Shown: one piece after another, positions 1 through 5,389 of the stretch | Position numbering within the stretch: position 1 is the stretch's first letter | Layout of the letters: every line of letters starts with the position of its first letter | Assembly: GCA_001770235.1 (NCBI GenBank) | Contig: MEQN01000023.1 | Location: forward strand, 16,237 to 21,625 | DNA length: 5,389 nucleotides | Direction: 5' to 3' | DNA from: Betaproteobacteria bacterium RBG_16_58_11 | GTDB taxonomy: Bacteria > Pseudomonadota > Gammaproteobacteria > Burkholderiales > Thiobacteraceae | Notes under the pieces: model-generated | Databases searched by the model: none | Told to the model about the DNA's origin: nothing | What the model saw: the letters and a program-made list of their open reading frames with translations, nothing else | Position numbers and translations under genes: made by a program

Positions 1-921
1 CACTACGCCAGTCTGGTGGCCAAGCTGTGGTTGGAATCGATCGCGAAAATTCCGTGCAATGTCGAATTGGGTCACGAGTACCGCTACCGCGATTCGATTC
101 CGAATCCCAAGCAGCTCATCGTCACCATTTCCCAATCGGGCGAGACGCTGGATACGATGGAGGCGTTAAAGCGCGCCAAAGCACTCGGTCACGACAAGAC
201 CCTGTCGATTTGCAATGTGCGCGAGAGCGCCATTCCGCGCGCCTCCAAGCTGGTGTTTTACACCCGCGCCGGGGCCGAGATCGGCGTGGCTTCGACCAAA
301 GCCTTCACCACCCAACTCGCGGCCCTGTTCATTCTCACGCTGGTGCTCGCCAAAATGCGCGGTCACCTCACGCCGCAGGATGAGCACGCTCATCTCGAAG
401 CCCTGCGCCATCTGCCCGGCAGCGTGCAGCATGCCTTGAATTTGGAGCCGCAAATCCAAGCCTGGGCCGAGCGCTTCGCGCACAAAGAGCATGCCTTGTT
501 CCTGGGGCGTGGCCTGCACTACCCAATCGCGCTCGAAGGCGCGCTGAAGCTGAAAGAAATTTCCTACATCCACGCCGAAGCTTATCCCGCCGGGGAATTA
601 AAGCACGGCCCGCTGGCCTTGGTGGATAGCAATATGCCGGTGGTGGTGATCGCGCCGAATGACGTGCTGCTGGAAAAAGTGAAATCCAATATGCAGGAAG
701 TCCATGCGCGCGGCGGCGAGCTATACATTTTTGCCGACCTCGACAGCCATTTTGGTGAGGCCGAGGGTGTGCATGTGATCCGCACCCCGCGCCACATGGG
801 CGTGCTCTCGCCTATCGTGCATGCGGTGCCGGTGCAATTGCTCGCCTATCATGCGGCGCTGAAAAAAGGCACCGATGTGGACAAGCCGCGCAACCTCGCC
901 AAGTCGGTAACGGTGGAGTAG
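1..921 (+). CDS. glmS: Glutamine--fructose-6-phosphate aminotransferase (isomerizing), C-terminal part, 5' end cut by the window
   Basis: GlmS makes glucosamine-6-phosphate from fructose-6-phosphate and glutamine in the cytoplasm, the first committed step to UDP-GlcNAc for peptidoglycan and LPS. The reading frame is open from base 1, so 306 residues are visible; the family is about 609 residues, so roughly the second half is here and the N-terminal glutaminase domain lies upstream. Two SIS domains are seen, about residues 1-125 and 155-296 of the fragment. Motifs include SQSGET (44-49), [11 protein letters not shown] (95-105) and [10 protein letters not shown] (177-186) followed by GELKHGP. 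By alignment from memory with E. coli GlmS, the isomerase residues E481, K485, E488, H504 and K603 correspond to E179, K183, E186, H202 and K301, and all are present. The C-terminus LAKSVTVE is the family's invariant tail, so the gene is intact at this end. A GTG at 16 is an internal valine, not the start. No clear terminator follows before parA. Confidence 0.97.
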   Translation, partial: HYASLVAKLWLESIAKIPCNVELGHEYRYRDSIPNPKQLIVTISQSGETLDTMEALKRAKALGHDKTLSICNVRESAIPRASKLVFYTRAGAEIGVASTKAFTTQLAALFILTLVLAKMRGHLTPQDEHAHLEALRHLPGSVQHALNLEPQIQAWAERFAHKEHALFLGRGLHYPIALEGALKLKEISYIHAEAYPAGELKHGPLALVDSNMPVVVIAPNDVLLEKVKSNMQEVHARGGELYIFADLDSHFGEAEGVHVIRTPRHMGVLSPIVHAVPVQLLAYHAALKKGTDVDKPRNLAKSVTVE

Positions 922-980
922 GCTTTAAAATATATGAACTCTCGGCACGACTTGCTTAGTATCGCGATGGTGGACTGAAG

Positions 981-1757
981 ATGGCCGTCATCGCGGTCTT
1001 CAATCAAAAAGGCGGGGTCGGCAAAACCACCACCACGGTGAATCTCACGGCGGGTCTGGCGCGCATGGAAAAACGCCCGATCGCCATCGATCTTGATCCG
1101 CAAGCCCATCTCACCCTGACCCTGGGCGTCTCTCCGGTGACCGGCGAAACGTCGATCTCGGCTTTTTTCCGCGACGACATCCCCTTGCCGGCGCTGCTGC
1201 GCGAACTCGCTACCGGCGTGCGCGTGATTCCGGCGCATATGGAGCTCGCCAAGGTCGAGGCGCTGCAAAGCCGGAGCGCGACCGCAGCACGCAAGCTGAA
1301 AGCGGGGCTGGAGGAATCGCTGGGGCAAGAGGGCGCGCCCATCCTGATCGATTGCTGCCCGACGCTGGGCGTGCTGTCGCTGAATGCGCTGCTGGCCGCG
1401 GATCGGGTGTTGGTGCCGGTGTCGGCCGATTTTTTGTCGATGCAAAGCGTGAACAAACTCGATCTGGCCTTGAAAGCGCTGGAAGGCCCGCTCAATCGCA
1501 AGTTCGAAAAGCGTATCGTGCTCACCCGCTTCGATGGCCGCCGCAAGCTGTCATTCGAGATATATGACAAGCTCAAGGAACGCTATGGCGAGCAGTTATG
1601 CGAGACGCGGATAGTGGAAAATGTCGCCCTCGCCGCGAGTCCGAGCCAAGCCAAAGATGTCTTCGCCTATGCTCCATCCAGCCCCGGCGCGCGCGATTAC
1701 GCCGCGCTGACCTTGGAATTGGTGGAAAAGGGCTTCTTTAGCCAACTCCTTGACTAA
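981..1757 (+). CDS. ParA/Soj-type (SIMIBI/MinD-class) ATPase, orphan
   Basis: This 258-residue protein has the length and motifs of small ParA/Soj ATPases, which dimerise on ATP, bind nucleoid DNA and move or position cargo such as plasmids, chromosome origins or protein clusters. The deviant Walker A motif KGGVGKTT is at residues 10-17 with signature lysine K10 and K15/T16. Walker A' is IDLDPQ (36-41). Walker B is ILIDCCPTLG (121-130, D124); the usual DxPP is DCCP here, with the first proline replaced by cysteine. The C-terminal part, with NVALAASPSQAKDV and a GARDYAAL stretch, is typical of Soj. There is no N-terminal helix-turn-helix as in P1/F plasmid ParA. The ATG at 981 gives the canonical MxVIAVxNQKGG start, and an in-frame stop at 957-959 precludes a longer ATG-started form. 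Ribosome-binding support is weak (GGTGG at 969-973). No parB or parS is visible. The gap to glmS is 59 bases and the gap to the next gene 159, so it is probably its own unit. The cargo is unknown. Confidence 0.9.
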   Translation: MAVIAVFNQKGGVGKTTTTVNLTAGLARMEKRPIAIDLDPQAHLTLTLGVSPVTGETSISAFFRDDIPLPALLRELATGVRVIPAHMELAKVEALQSRSATAARKLKAGLEESLGQEGAPILIDCCPTLGVLSLNALLAADRVLVPVSADFLSMQSVNKLDLALKALEGPLNRKFEKRIVLTRFDGRRKLSFEIYDKLKERYGEQLCETRIVENVALAASPSQAKDVFAYAPSSPGARDYAALTLELVEKGFFSQLLD

Positions 1758-1847
1758 TTTCAATTTTACCGTACCCGGCTACGGCCATTCCTTGTGATCG
1801 CGCGCCCATAGCCTTTCTTCGGTCTTCCCCCGACGCCAATCGACCGC

Positions 1848-1874
1848 TAAAGCTTTTAGTCTGGATGCCGATAC
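1848..1874 (+). promoter_or_regulatory. Sigma-28 (FliA) type promoter
   Basis: The -35 element TAAAGCTT (1848-1855) and -10 element GCCGATAC (1867-1874) are separated by exactly 11 bases. The E. coli FliA consensus is TAAAGTTT-N11-GCCGATAA, so 7 of 8 bases match in each box with the ideal spacer. Transcription should start near 1880-1883, leaving an untranslated leader of about 35 bases before the receiver gene. FliA promoters drive late flagellar and chemotaxis genes, so this predicts that the downstream three-gene operon is expressed with the flagellar regulon. The rest of the gap from 1758 holds only a weak 5-bp hairpin (1769-1773 with 1780-1784) and nothing else I can name. Confidence 0.8.
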
Positions 1875-1897
1875 AGCTAAAGCAAGAAACATAAAAC

Positions 1898-1902
1898 AGA
1901 GG
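1898..1902 (+). promoter_or_regulatory. Possible ribosome binding site of the receiver gene
   Basis: AGAGG is the only purine-rich Shine-Dalgarno-like match in the leader. It ends 14 bases before the ATG at 1917, longer than the usual 5-9, so initiation may be modest or use a weaker match. The ATG itself is secure because the conserved receiver core (ILVVDD) begins four codons later. Confidence 0.4.
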
Positions 1903-1916
1903 TTCCCGTTCCTACC

Positions 1917-2282
1917 ATGTCACTGCCTATTCTAGTCGTCGATGATTCGGCCATGGCGCGCAAGATGCTGATCAAGTCGCTGCCGCCCGAGTGGGATGTG
2001 AGCATCGCGCAAGCCGCTAACGGCATCGAAGCGATGGCTGCCTACCGCGAGGGCAAGGCCGCCGTGATGTTTCTCGATCTCAACATGCCGGAAATGGATG
2101 GATACCAAGTGCTGGAGGCTTTGCGCCAGGAAGACATGAATAGCATGGTGATCGTGGTCTCGGCCGATATCCAGCCGATCGCACAAGAGCGCGTGATGGC
2201 GATGGGCGCGATCGCCTTCGTGAAGAAGCCGATTTCCTTCGACGCGCTCAATGAAATTCTCAAGCAATATGGTGTGATATGA
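1917..2282 (+). CDS. CheY-like single-domain response regulator
   Basis: At 121 residues this is a stand-alone receiver domain with no output domain, so it must act by binding another protein once phosphorylated. All receiver landmarks are present: acidic pair D9/D10, phospho-acceptor D54 within FLDLNMPEMDG, the switch serine S82 (in VVSAD), the aromatic switch residue F101 and the conserved lysine K104 before P105. It is therefore expected to be phosphorylated by a histidine kinase, probably CheA or an orphan kinase, encoded elsewhere. It is the first gene behind the sigma-28 promoter and its stop codon overlaps the start of the CheC-like gene (ATGA), so the two are translationally coupled and probably functional partners. 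It may be a CheY paralogue that binds the flagellar motor, or a dedicated regulator of the downstream diguanylate cyclase; the sequence does not decide. I leave the symbol blank because being the main chemotaxis CheY is not shown. Confidence 0.93.
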   Translation: MSLPILVVDDSAMARKMLIKSLPPEWDVSIAQAANGIEAMAAYREGKAAVMFLDLNMPEMDGYQVLEALRQEDMNSMVIVVSADIQPIAQERVMAMGAIAFVKKPISFDALNEILKQYGVI

Positions 2283-2926
2283 GTCTTACCCAGATCAACC
2301 CGCTCACCGACGATCAGCGCGACGCGCTGCAGGAGCTGACCAATATTGCGATGGGCCAAGCCGGCTCCTCGCTCGCCATGCTGCTGGATGCGTTTGTCGA
2401 TTTGTCGGTGCCGCGCATTCGGGTGGTGGAAGTGGTCGAGCTGCCGGCCACCTTGGCCGATTTGGTAGGAAAAAATATTCTGGTCAGCGCGGTGCGCCAA
2501 TCGTTCCAGGGCTATTTGCGCGGCGAGGCCATTATCATTTTCGGCGAGCCGGGCAGCCATGCCTTGGCCGACCTGATGGGATATGAGGGCGACCTGGGCG
2601 AGAGCAGCCAAGCCGAGCTGCTGCTCGACGTGGCGAATATCCTGTCCGGCGCGTGTTTGGGCGGCATGATGGAGCAGATCCGCAACTTCACCGAGACCCA
2701 TGGGCCGGCCGACCTGAGTTTCTCCATGCCCTCGATCATGGCGCGTGACGTGCCGGCGGCGCAAATCATCGACCCAAAAAAAGTGCAGTGGACCCATTCG
2801 CTTTTGCTGGAAGTCAACTTCACCATCAAAGACCGCAATTTCGTCGCGCATCTCACCATGCTCATGCCGGAAGACGGCATCGAAAAGATCCGTGGCATCG
2901 TAGACGAATTCATCGCGGCGATTTGA
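2279..2926 (+). CDS. CheC-family CheY-P phosphatase
   Basis: CheC/CheX/FliY proteins hydrolyse the phospho-aspartate of CheY-type receivers. This protein has 215 residues, close to the roughly 205 of typical CheC and longer than single-site CheX. Two copies of the catalytic signature [D/S]-x3-E-x2-N-x22-P can be read. The first is D15-E19-N22-P45 and fits fully. The second is E113-D117-N120-P143, with exact spacing, but the catalytic glutamate is aspartate and the first position is glutamate. Pseudo-twofold CheC architecture with one orthodox and one altered site is therefore inferred. No FliN-like C-terminal domain is present, so it is not FliY. Its start overlaps the receiver stop by four bases, pointing to that receiver as substrate. 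No cheD, the usual CheC activator, is in the window. It has no signal peptide or membrane segment, so it is cytoplasmic. Confidence 0.88.
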   Translation: MSLTQINPLTDDQRDALQELTNIAMGQAGSSLAMLLDAFVDLSVPRIRVVEVVELPATLADLVGKNILVSAVRQSFQGYLRGEAIIIFGEPGSHALADLMGYEGDLGESSQAELLLDVANILSGACLGGMMEQIRNFTETHGPADLSFSMPSIMARDVPAAQIIDPKKVQWTHSLLLEVNFTIKDRNFVAHLTMLMPEDGIEKIRGIVDEFIAAI

Positions 2927-2935
2927 GCCCGTCCC

Positions 2936-3922
2936 ATGAGTGAAGGCGCGTCTCCACCCAACCTGGCCGAAAACGTTCTTAAACGGATCGACGTCGGCAT
3001 CTTCGTGCTGAATAAAAACTTCGAGGTGCGGCTTTGGAACAACTTCATGGCGCACCACAGCGGCCGCCCTTCGGAAGAGATGCTGGGGAAAAACATATTC
3101 GACGCCTTCCCCGAGCTGCCCAAGCCGTGGTTCACCAAAAAAGTGAACACGGTCATCATGCTCAACAACTTTGCATTTATCTCGTGGGAAAACCGCCCAT
3201 ATCTGTTTCGTTTCGCGCACAACCGCCCGATTACCGGCGGCGCCGATCATATGTACCAGAACTGCATGCTGATGCCGGTAAACAACGAAAGTGGCAAGCC
3301 GGAGTCGGTGTGCGTGGTCATGTTCGACGCCACCGACACCGCCATCGCGACCAACATGCTGAAAGACGCACTCGACACGCTGGGCGAGATCAGCAATCGC
3401 GACGGGCTCACCGGCATTTACAATCGGCGTTATCTGGAGACCCGGCTGGAGAGTGAGTTCGATCGCACGCGGCGCCACGGCGGCACGTTCTCGATGATTT
3501 TATTCGACCTGGATTTCTTCAAGAAGGTCAACGACACCTATGGCCATCTCGCCGGCGACAAAGTGCTGGTGGAAGTGGCGCGCCGCATCAGCGATCAGTT
3601 GCGCTCATCCGATGTGGTGGGCCGCTATGGCGGCGAAGAGTTCGCGCTGATCCTGCCCGAAACGCCGATCGAGGGCGCGTGCATATTTGGCGATCGCCTG
3701 CGCGAAATGATCGAGCTGGAGCCGGTCATCTACGACAACATGACCATTCCCGTCACGGTCAGCATGGGCGCGACCGAGTATTCCGCCGACTTGGCCAGCT
3801 ACGAAAAATTGATTTTACAGTCCGACGTGGCGCTGTATGCCTCCAAGGCCGGTGGACGCAACCGCCTCACCTGCTATGCGCCGGAACTGGAGGCAATCGC
3901 GGTGTCGGGCGCGAAGCACTAA
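2936..3922 (+). CDS. PAS-GGDEF diguanylate cyclase
   Basis: This 328-residue soluble protein is predicted to condense two GTP into cyclic di-GMP, the second messenger that shifts cells between motility and attachment. A PAS-like sensory domain occupies about residues 11-135, with features such as GIFVLNKNFEVRLWN and a conserved WENRPYLFRF stretch. A short linker (about 138-153) leads to the GGDEF domain from DGLTGIYNRRYLE (156-168). The active-site loop is GGEEF (232-236), an active-type signature, with metal-binding D191 and the N199/D208 substrate-contact positions retained. An RxxD inhibitory site (R223, D226) lies five residues before the loop, so product inhibition is expected. There is no transmembrane helix, receiver or EAL domain. 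It follows the CheC-like gene by 9 bases with no strong Shine-Dalgarno, which fits an operon read from the sigma-28 promoter. The PAS ligand is unknown. The MSEGAS start is the first ATG in the gap. Confidence 0.94.
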   Translation: MSEGASPPNLAENVLKRIDVGIFVLNKNFEVRLWNNFMAHHSGRPSEEMLGKNIFDAFPELPKPWFTKKVNTVIMLNNFAFISWENRPYLFRFAHNRPITGGADHMYQNCMLMPVNNESGKPESVCVVMFDATDTAIATNMLKDALDTLGEISNRDGLTGIYNRRYLETRLESEFDRTRRHGGTFSMILFDLDFFKKVNDTYGHLAGDKVLVEVARRISDQLRSSDVVGRYGGEEFALILPETPIEGACIFGDRLREMIELEPVIYDNMTIPVTVSMGATEYSADLASYEKLILQSDVALYASKAGGRNRLTCYAPELEAIAVSGAKH

Positions 3923-3964
3923 CCCTTAAAAGCAATTAACCAGCGCGCAGCCTACCCTCCGGGG

Positions 3965-4091
3965 TATGGGGAGCACGGGGCACACGGGGAAAGGGCAATT
4001 AAGTTGTAGTATTGAGCCAATGCACCAAGCGGGTGAAAGAATTCAAGCGCAATAGCTTTTTGGTTTCCCCGTGAACTCCGTGTCCCCCGTG
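3965..4091. repeat. Inverted-repeat element with three 9-bp units per arm in a convergent gap
   Basis: The left arm (3965-3991) is three 9-bp units, TATGGGGAG, CACGGGGCA and CACGGGGAA. The right arm (4065-4091) is three units in opposite orientation, TTCCCCGTG, AACTCCGTG and TCCCCCGTG. Read as reverse complements the arms match at about 20 of 27 positions, including a perfect 10-bp core (3983-3992 with 4064-4073), around a spacer of about 71-73 bases. A further 7-bp perfect inverted pair, TTAACCA (3936-3942) and TGGTTAA (4090-4096), lies at the outside. It sits between two genes that converge, where it could act as a bidirectional terminator or mRNA stabiliser, or be a dispersed REP/MITE-like repeat. 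It encodes no protein. Confidence 0.6.
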
Positions 4092-4106
4092 GTTAAGTTT
4101 TCATCC

Positions 4107-5389
4107 CTAAATCGGACACACCATCTCGCCCAATTTCGCCGTCAATTTCAAGTTCTCGCGGTAATCCACCGGGCAGTCGATGATTGTCACGATATTCTGT
4201 TGCAGCGCTTTGTTTAGGGTCGGCAGCAAATCTTCGGCGCAAGTCACGCGGTAACCTGCGGCGCCAAACGATTCCGCGTATTTGACGAAATCCGGGTTGT
4301 TGAATTTGACGTTTGACGTGCGGCCGAATTGGTTCTGCTGCTTCCATTCGATCAAGCCGTAGGACGCGTCGTTCCAAATCAAAATCACGAACGGGGTTTG
4401 TACCCGCAGCGCGGTTTCGATTTCTTGCGAATTCATCAGAAAGCCGGCGTCACCGGTCACCGCCACCACCTTGCGGCCGGGAAAATTCAACTTGGCGGCG
4501 ACCGCGCCCGGCACGGCGATGCCCATGCTGGCGAAGCCGTTGGAGATGATGCAGGTGTTGGGTTTTTCGCAGGGGAACATGCGCGCCATCCACATTTTGT
4601 GCGCGCCGACGTCGCAGATCACGATGTCTTCCGGCGCCAGCGCCCGGCGCAAGTCGGCGATGATGCGCTGCGGCTTGATCGGAAAGCCGGCGTCGTCATC
4701 ATTATCGTGCAGCTCGCGCAGAATCGCCGTGCGCAGTTTTTCATGCAGATGGCCGCGGTGATGCGCCGAGCGCCTGGCCAACTCGGATAAGCTCACCCGA
4801 AAATCGCCCAACACGCCGTCGGTGATCTCGTAAAAGGAATCCACCTCCGCCGGCAGCGTGTCGATATGCACGATCTTGCGGTCGCCGGTTTGATGCCACA
4901 GCTTGGGCGGGTATTCCACTAAATCGTAACCGATGCAAATCACCAAATCGGCGCGGTCAAAGCCGCATGACACATAATCATGCGCTTGCAGCCCCACCGT
5001 GCCCAAGCTGAGCGGGTGGGAGGCAGGGATCGCCCCTTTCGCCATGAAGGTGGTGGCGACCGGGATATTGAGCTTCTCGGCGAAATCGACCAAGGCGTCG
5101 CAACAGCCAGCGCGCAACAAGCCGTTGCCCGCGAGGATCAAAGGGAATTGCGCTTCCGAAATCATTTTGGCGACGGCCGCCAATCTGACTTCGGCGGGAT
5201 AGGGGGTGGTCACCGGGCGCGGCGTGATCGGTTTGATATCGATGTCTTCGATGCGCGCGATATTTTCCGGAAAGTCGATGAACGCCGCGCCTTGTTTCGC
5301 GCTTTGCGCGATTTTGAACGCCTTACGCACGACTTCGGGAATAATTTCCGGGTTGAGAATTTGCGACGCGTATTTAGTGATGGGTTGAA
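4107..5389 (-). CDS. Acetolactate synthase, catabolic AlsS-like type, N-terminal part cut by the window
   Basis: Thiamine-diphosphate enzymes of this family join two pyruvates to form 2-acetolactate and CO2, feeding acetoin/butanediol formation or branched-chain amino acids. About 426 residues are visible to the TAG at 4107-4109; the family is about 550-570, so roughly the first 130 are beyond the right edge. The frame stays open to the edge, beginning QPITKYASQILNPEIIPEV, and the GTG near 5330 is internal. In visible numbering, the central domain carries GYDLVEYPPKLW (about 153-164), which resembles the catabolic AlsS signature and not the RFDDR of FAD-dependent anabolic enzymes. The C-terminal domain has the TPP/Mg motif GDA (312-314)-x24-N339 followed by D340. 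The tail GEMVCPI is typical of this lineage as I recall it. No regulatory small subunit (ilvN/ilvH) follows. Other TPP enzymes such as pyruvate oxidase or glyoxylate carboligase fit less well. Confidence 0.88.
   Translation of the reverse strand, partial: QPITKYASQILNPEIIPEVVRKAFKIAQSAKQGAAFIDFPENIARIEDIDIKPITPRPVTTPYPAEVRLAAVAKMISEAQFPLILAGNGLLRAGCCDALVDFAEKLNIPVATTFMAKGAIPASHPLSLGTVGLQAHDYVSCGFDRADLVICIGYDLVEYPPKLWHQTGDRKIVHIDTLPAEVDSFYEITDGVLGDFRVSLSELARRSAHHRGHLHEKLRTAILRELHDNDDDAGFPIKPQRIIADLRRALAPEDIVICDVGAHKMWMARMFPCEKPNTCIISNGFASMGIAVPGAVAAKLNFPGRKVVAVTGDAGFLMNSQEIETALRVQTPFVILIWNDASYGLIEWKQQNQFGRTSNVKFNNPDFVKYAESFGAAGYRVTCAEDLLPTLNKALQQNIVTIIDCPVDYRENLKLTAKLGEMVCPI

Noticed and set aside
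967..978. A three-codon ATG-GTG-GAC-TGA reading frame just before parA, possibly a leader peptide.
   Set aside because: Too short to judge, no ribosome site of its own, and expected by chance.
922..980. AT-rich stretch (AAAATATAT) between glmS and parA as a parA promoter.
   Set aside because: A loose -10-like sequence is present but I find no convincing -35 at the right distance, so no promoter is called.
849..1445. A - strand open frame overlapping the end of glmS and the start of parA, ending with a [16 protein letters not shown] stretch.
   Set aside because: This is the mirror image of the conserved GlmS C-terminus and ParA Walker region; the product is low-complexity Arg/Gln/His with no domain.
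1769..1784. Hairpin CCGTA-loop-TACGG after parA as a terminator.
   Set aside because: Only five base pairs and no T-tract afterwards.
1846..1883. Direct repeat GCTAAAGC at 1846-1853 and 1876-1883, possibly paired operator sites.
   Set aside because: The first copy is largely the sigma-28 -35 element itself and the second is not followed by a -10 box; an 8-bp repeat in this short gap is weak evidence for an operator.
2042..3478. A 478-codon open frame on the - strand across the receiver, CheC and cyclase genes.
   Set aside because: It is antisense to three well-supported genes with intact family motifs, its product is rich in His, Arg and Gln with no recognisable domain, and it is explained by the GC-biased codons of the genes opposite.
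3953..3966. Small hairpin TACCC-TCCG-GGGTA after the cyclase gene.
   Set aside because: Five pairs, no T-run downstream, and it overlaps the G-rich left arm of the inverted-repeat element, so it is not called separately.
4045..4061. AAGC/GCTT stem followed by five Ts as a + strand terminator for the cyclase operon.
   Set aside because: The stem is only four base pairs and AT-rich; the larger inverted-repeat element around it is the better terminator candidate.

Overview
The window reads as ordinary chromosomal DNA from a motile, moderately GC-rich proteobacterium. The glmS tail is of proteobacterial type and the architecture would suit a betaproteobacterium, but that assignment is an inference from general look and not from a marker gene. 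No tRNA, rRNA, CRISPR array, transposase or phage gene is visible. Five genes lie on the + strand (two stand-alone, three in a tight operon), and one gene enters from the right edge on the - strand.

Layout. 1-921 is the C-terminal half (both sugar-isomerase, SIS, domains) of glucosamine-6-phosphate synthase, GlmS. 981-1757 is a complete orphan ParA/Soj-type ATPase with no ParB partner in view. 1758-1916 is a regulatory gap that holds a near-consensus sigma-28 (FliA) promoter, TAAAGCTT-N11-GCCGATAC. It drives an apparent three-gene operon: a single-domain CheY-like receiver (1917-2282), a CheC-family CheY-P phosphatase (2279-2926, 4-base ATGA overlap with the receiver gene), and a PAS-GGDEF diguanylate cyclase (2936-3922, 9-base gap). 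3923-4106 is a short convergent gap that contains a structured element: two arms of three 9-bp units in inverted orientation. 4107-5389 (- strand) is the C-terminal part of a thiamine-diphosphate enzyme of the catabolic acetolactate synthase (AlsS-like) type.

How the genes may work together. The centre of interest is the receiver/CheC/diguanylate cyclase trio under a flagellar-class promoter. From known family functions, the receiver would take phosphate from a kinase encoded elsewhere, CheC would remove it, and the PAS-GGDEF protein would make cyclic di-GMP. This suggests a small module linking chemotaxis-type phosphorylation to c-di-GMP output in flagellated cells; the physical link between receiver and cyclase is inferred, not shown. 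The glmS, parA and acetolactate synthase genes look like unrelated neighbours, although ParA-like ATPases are known in some bacteria to position chemotaxis clusters or flagella.
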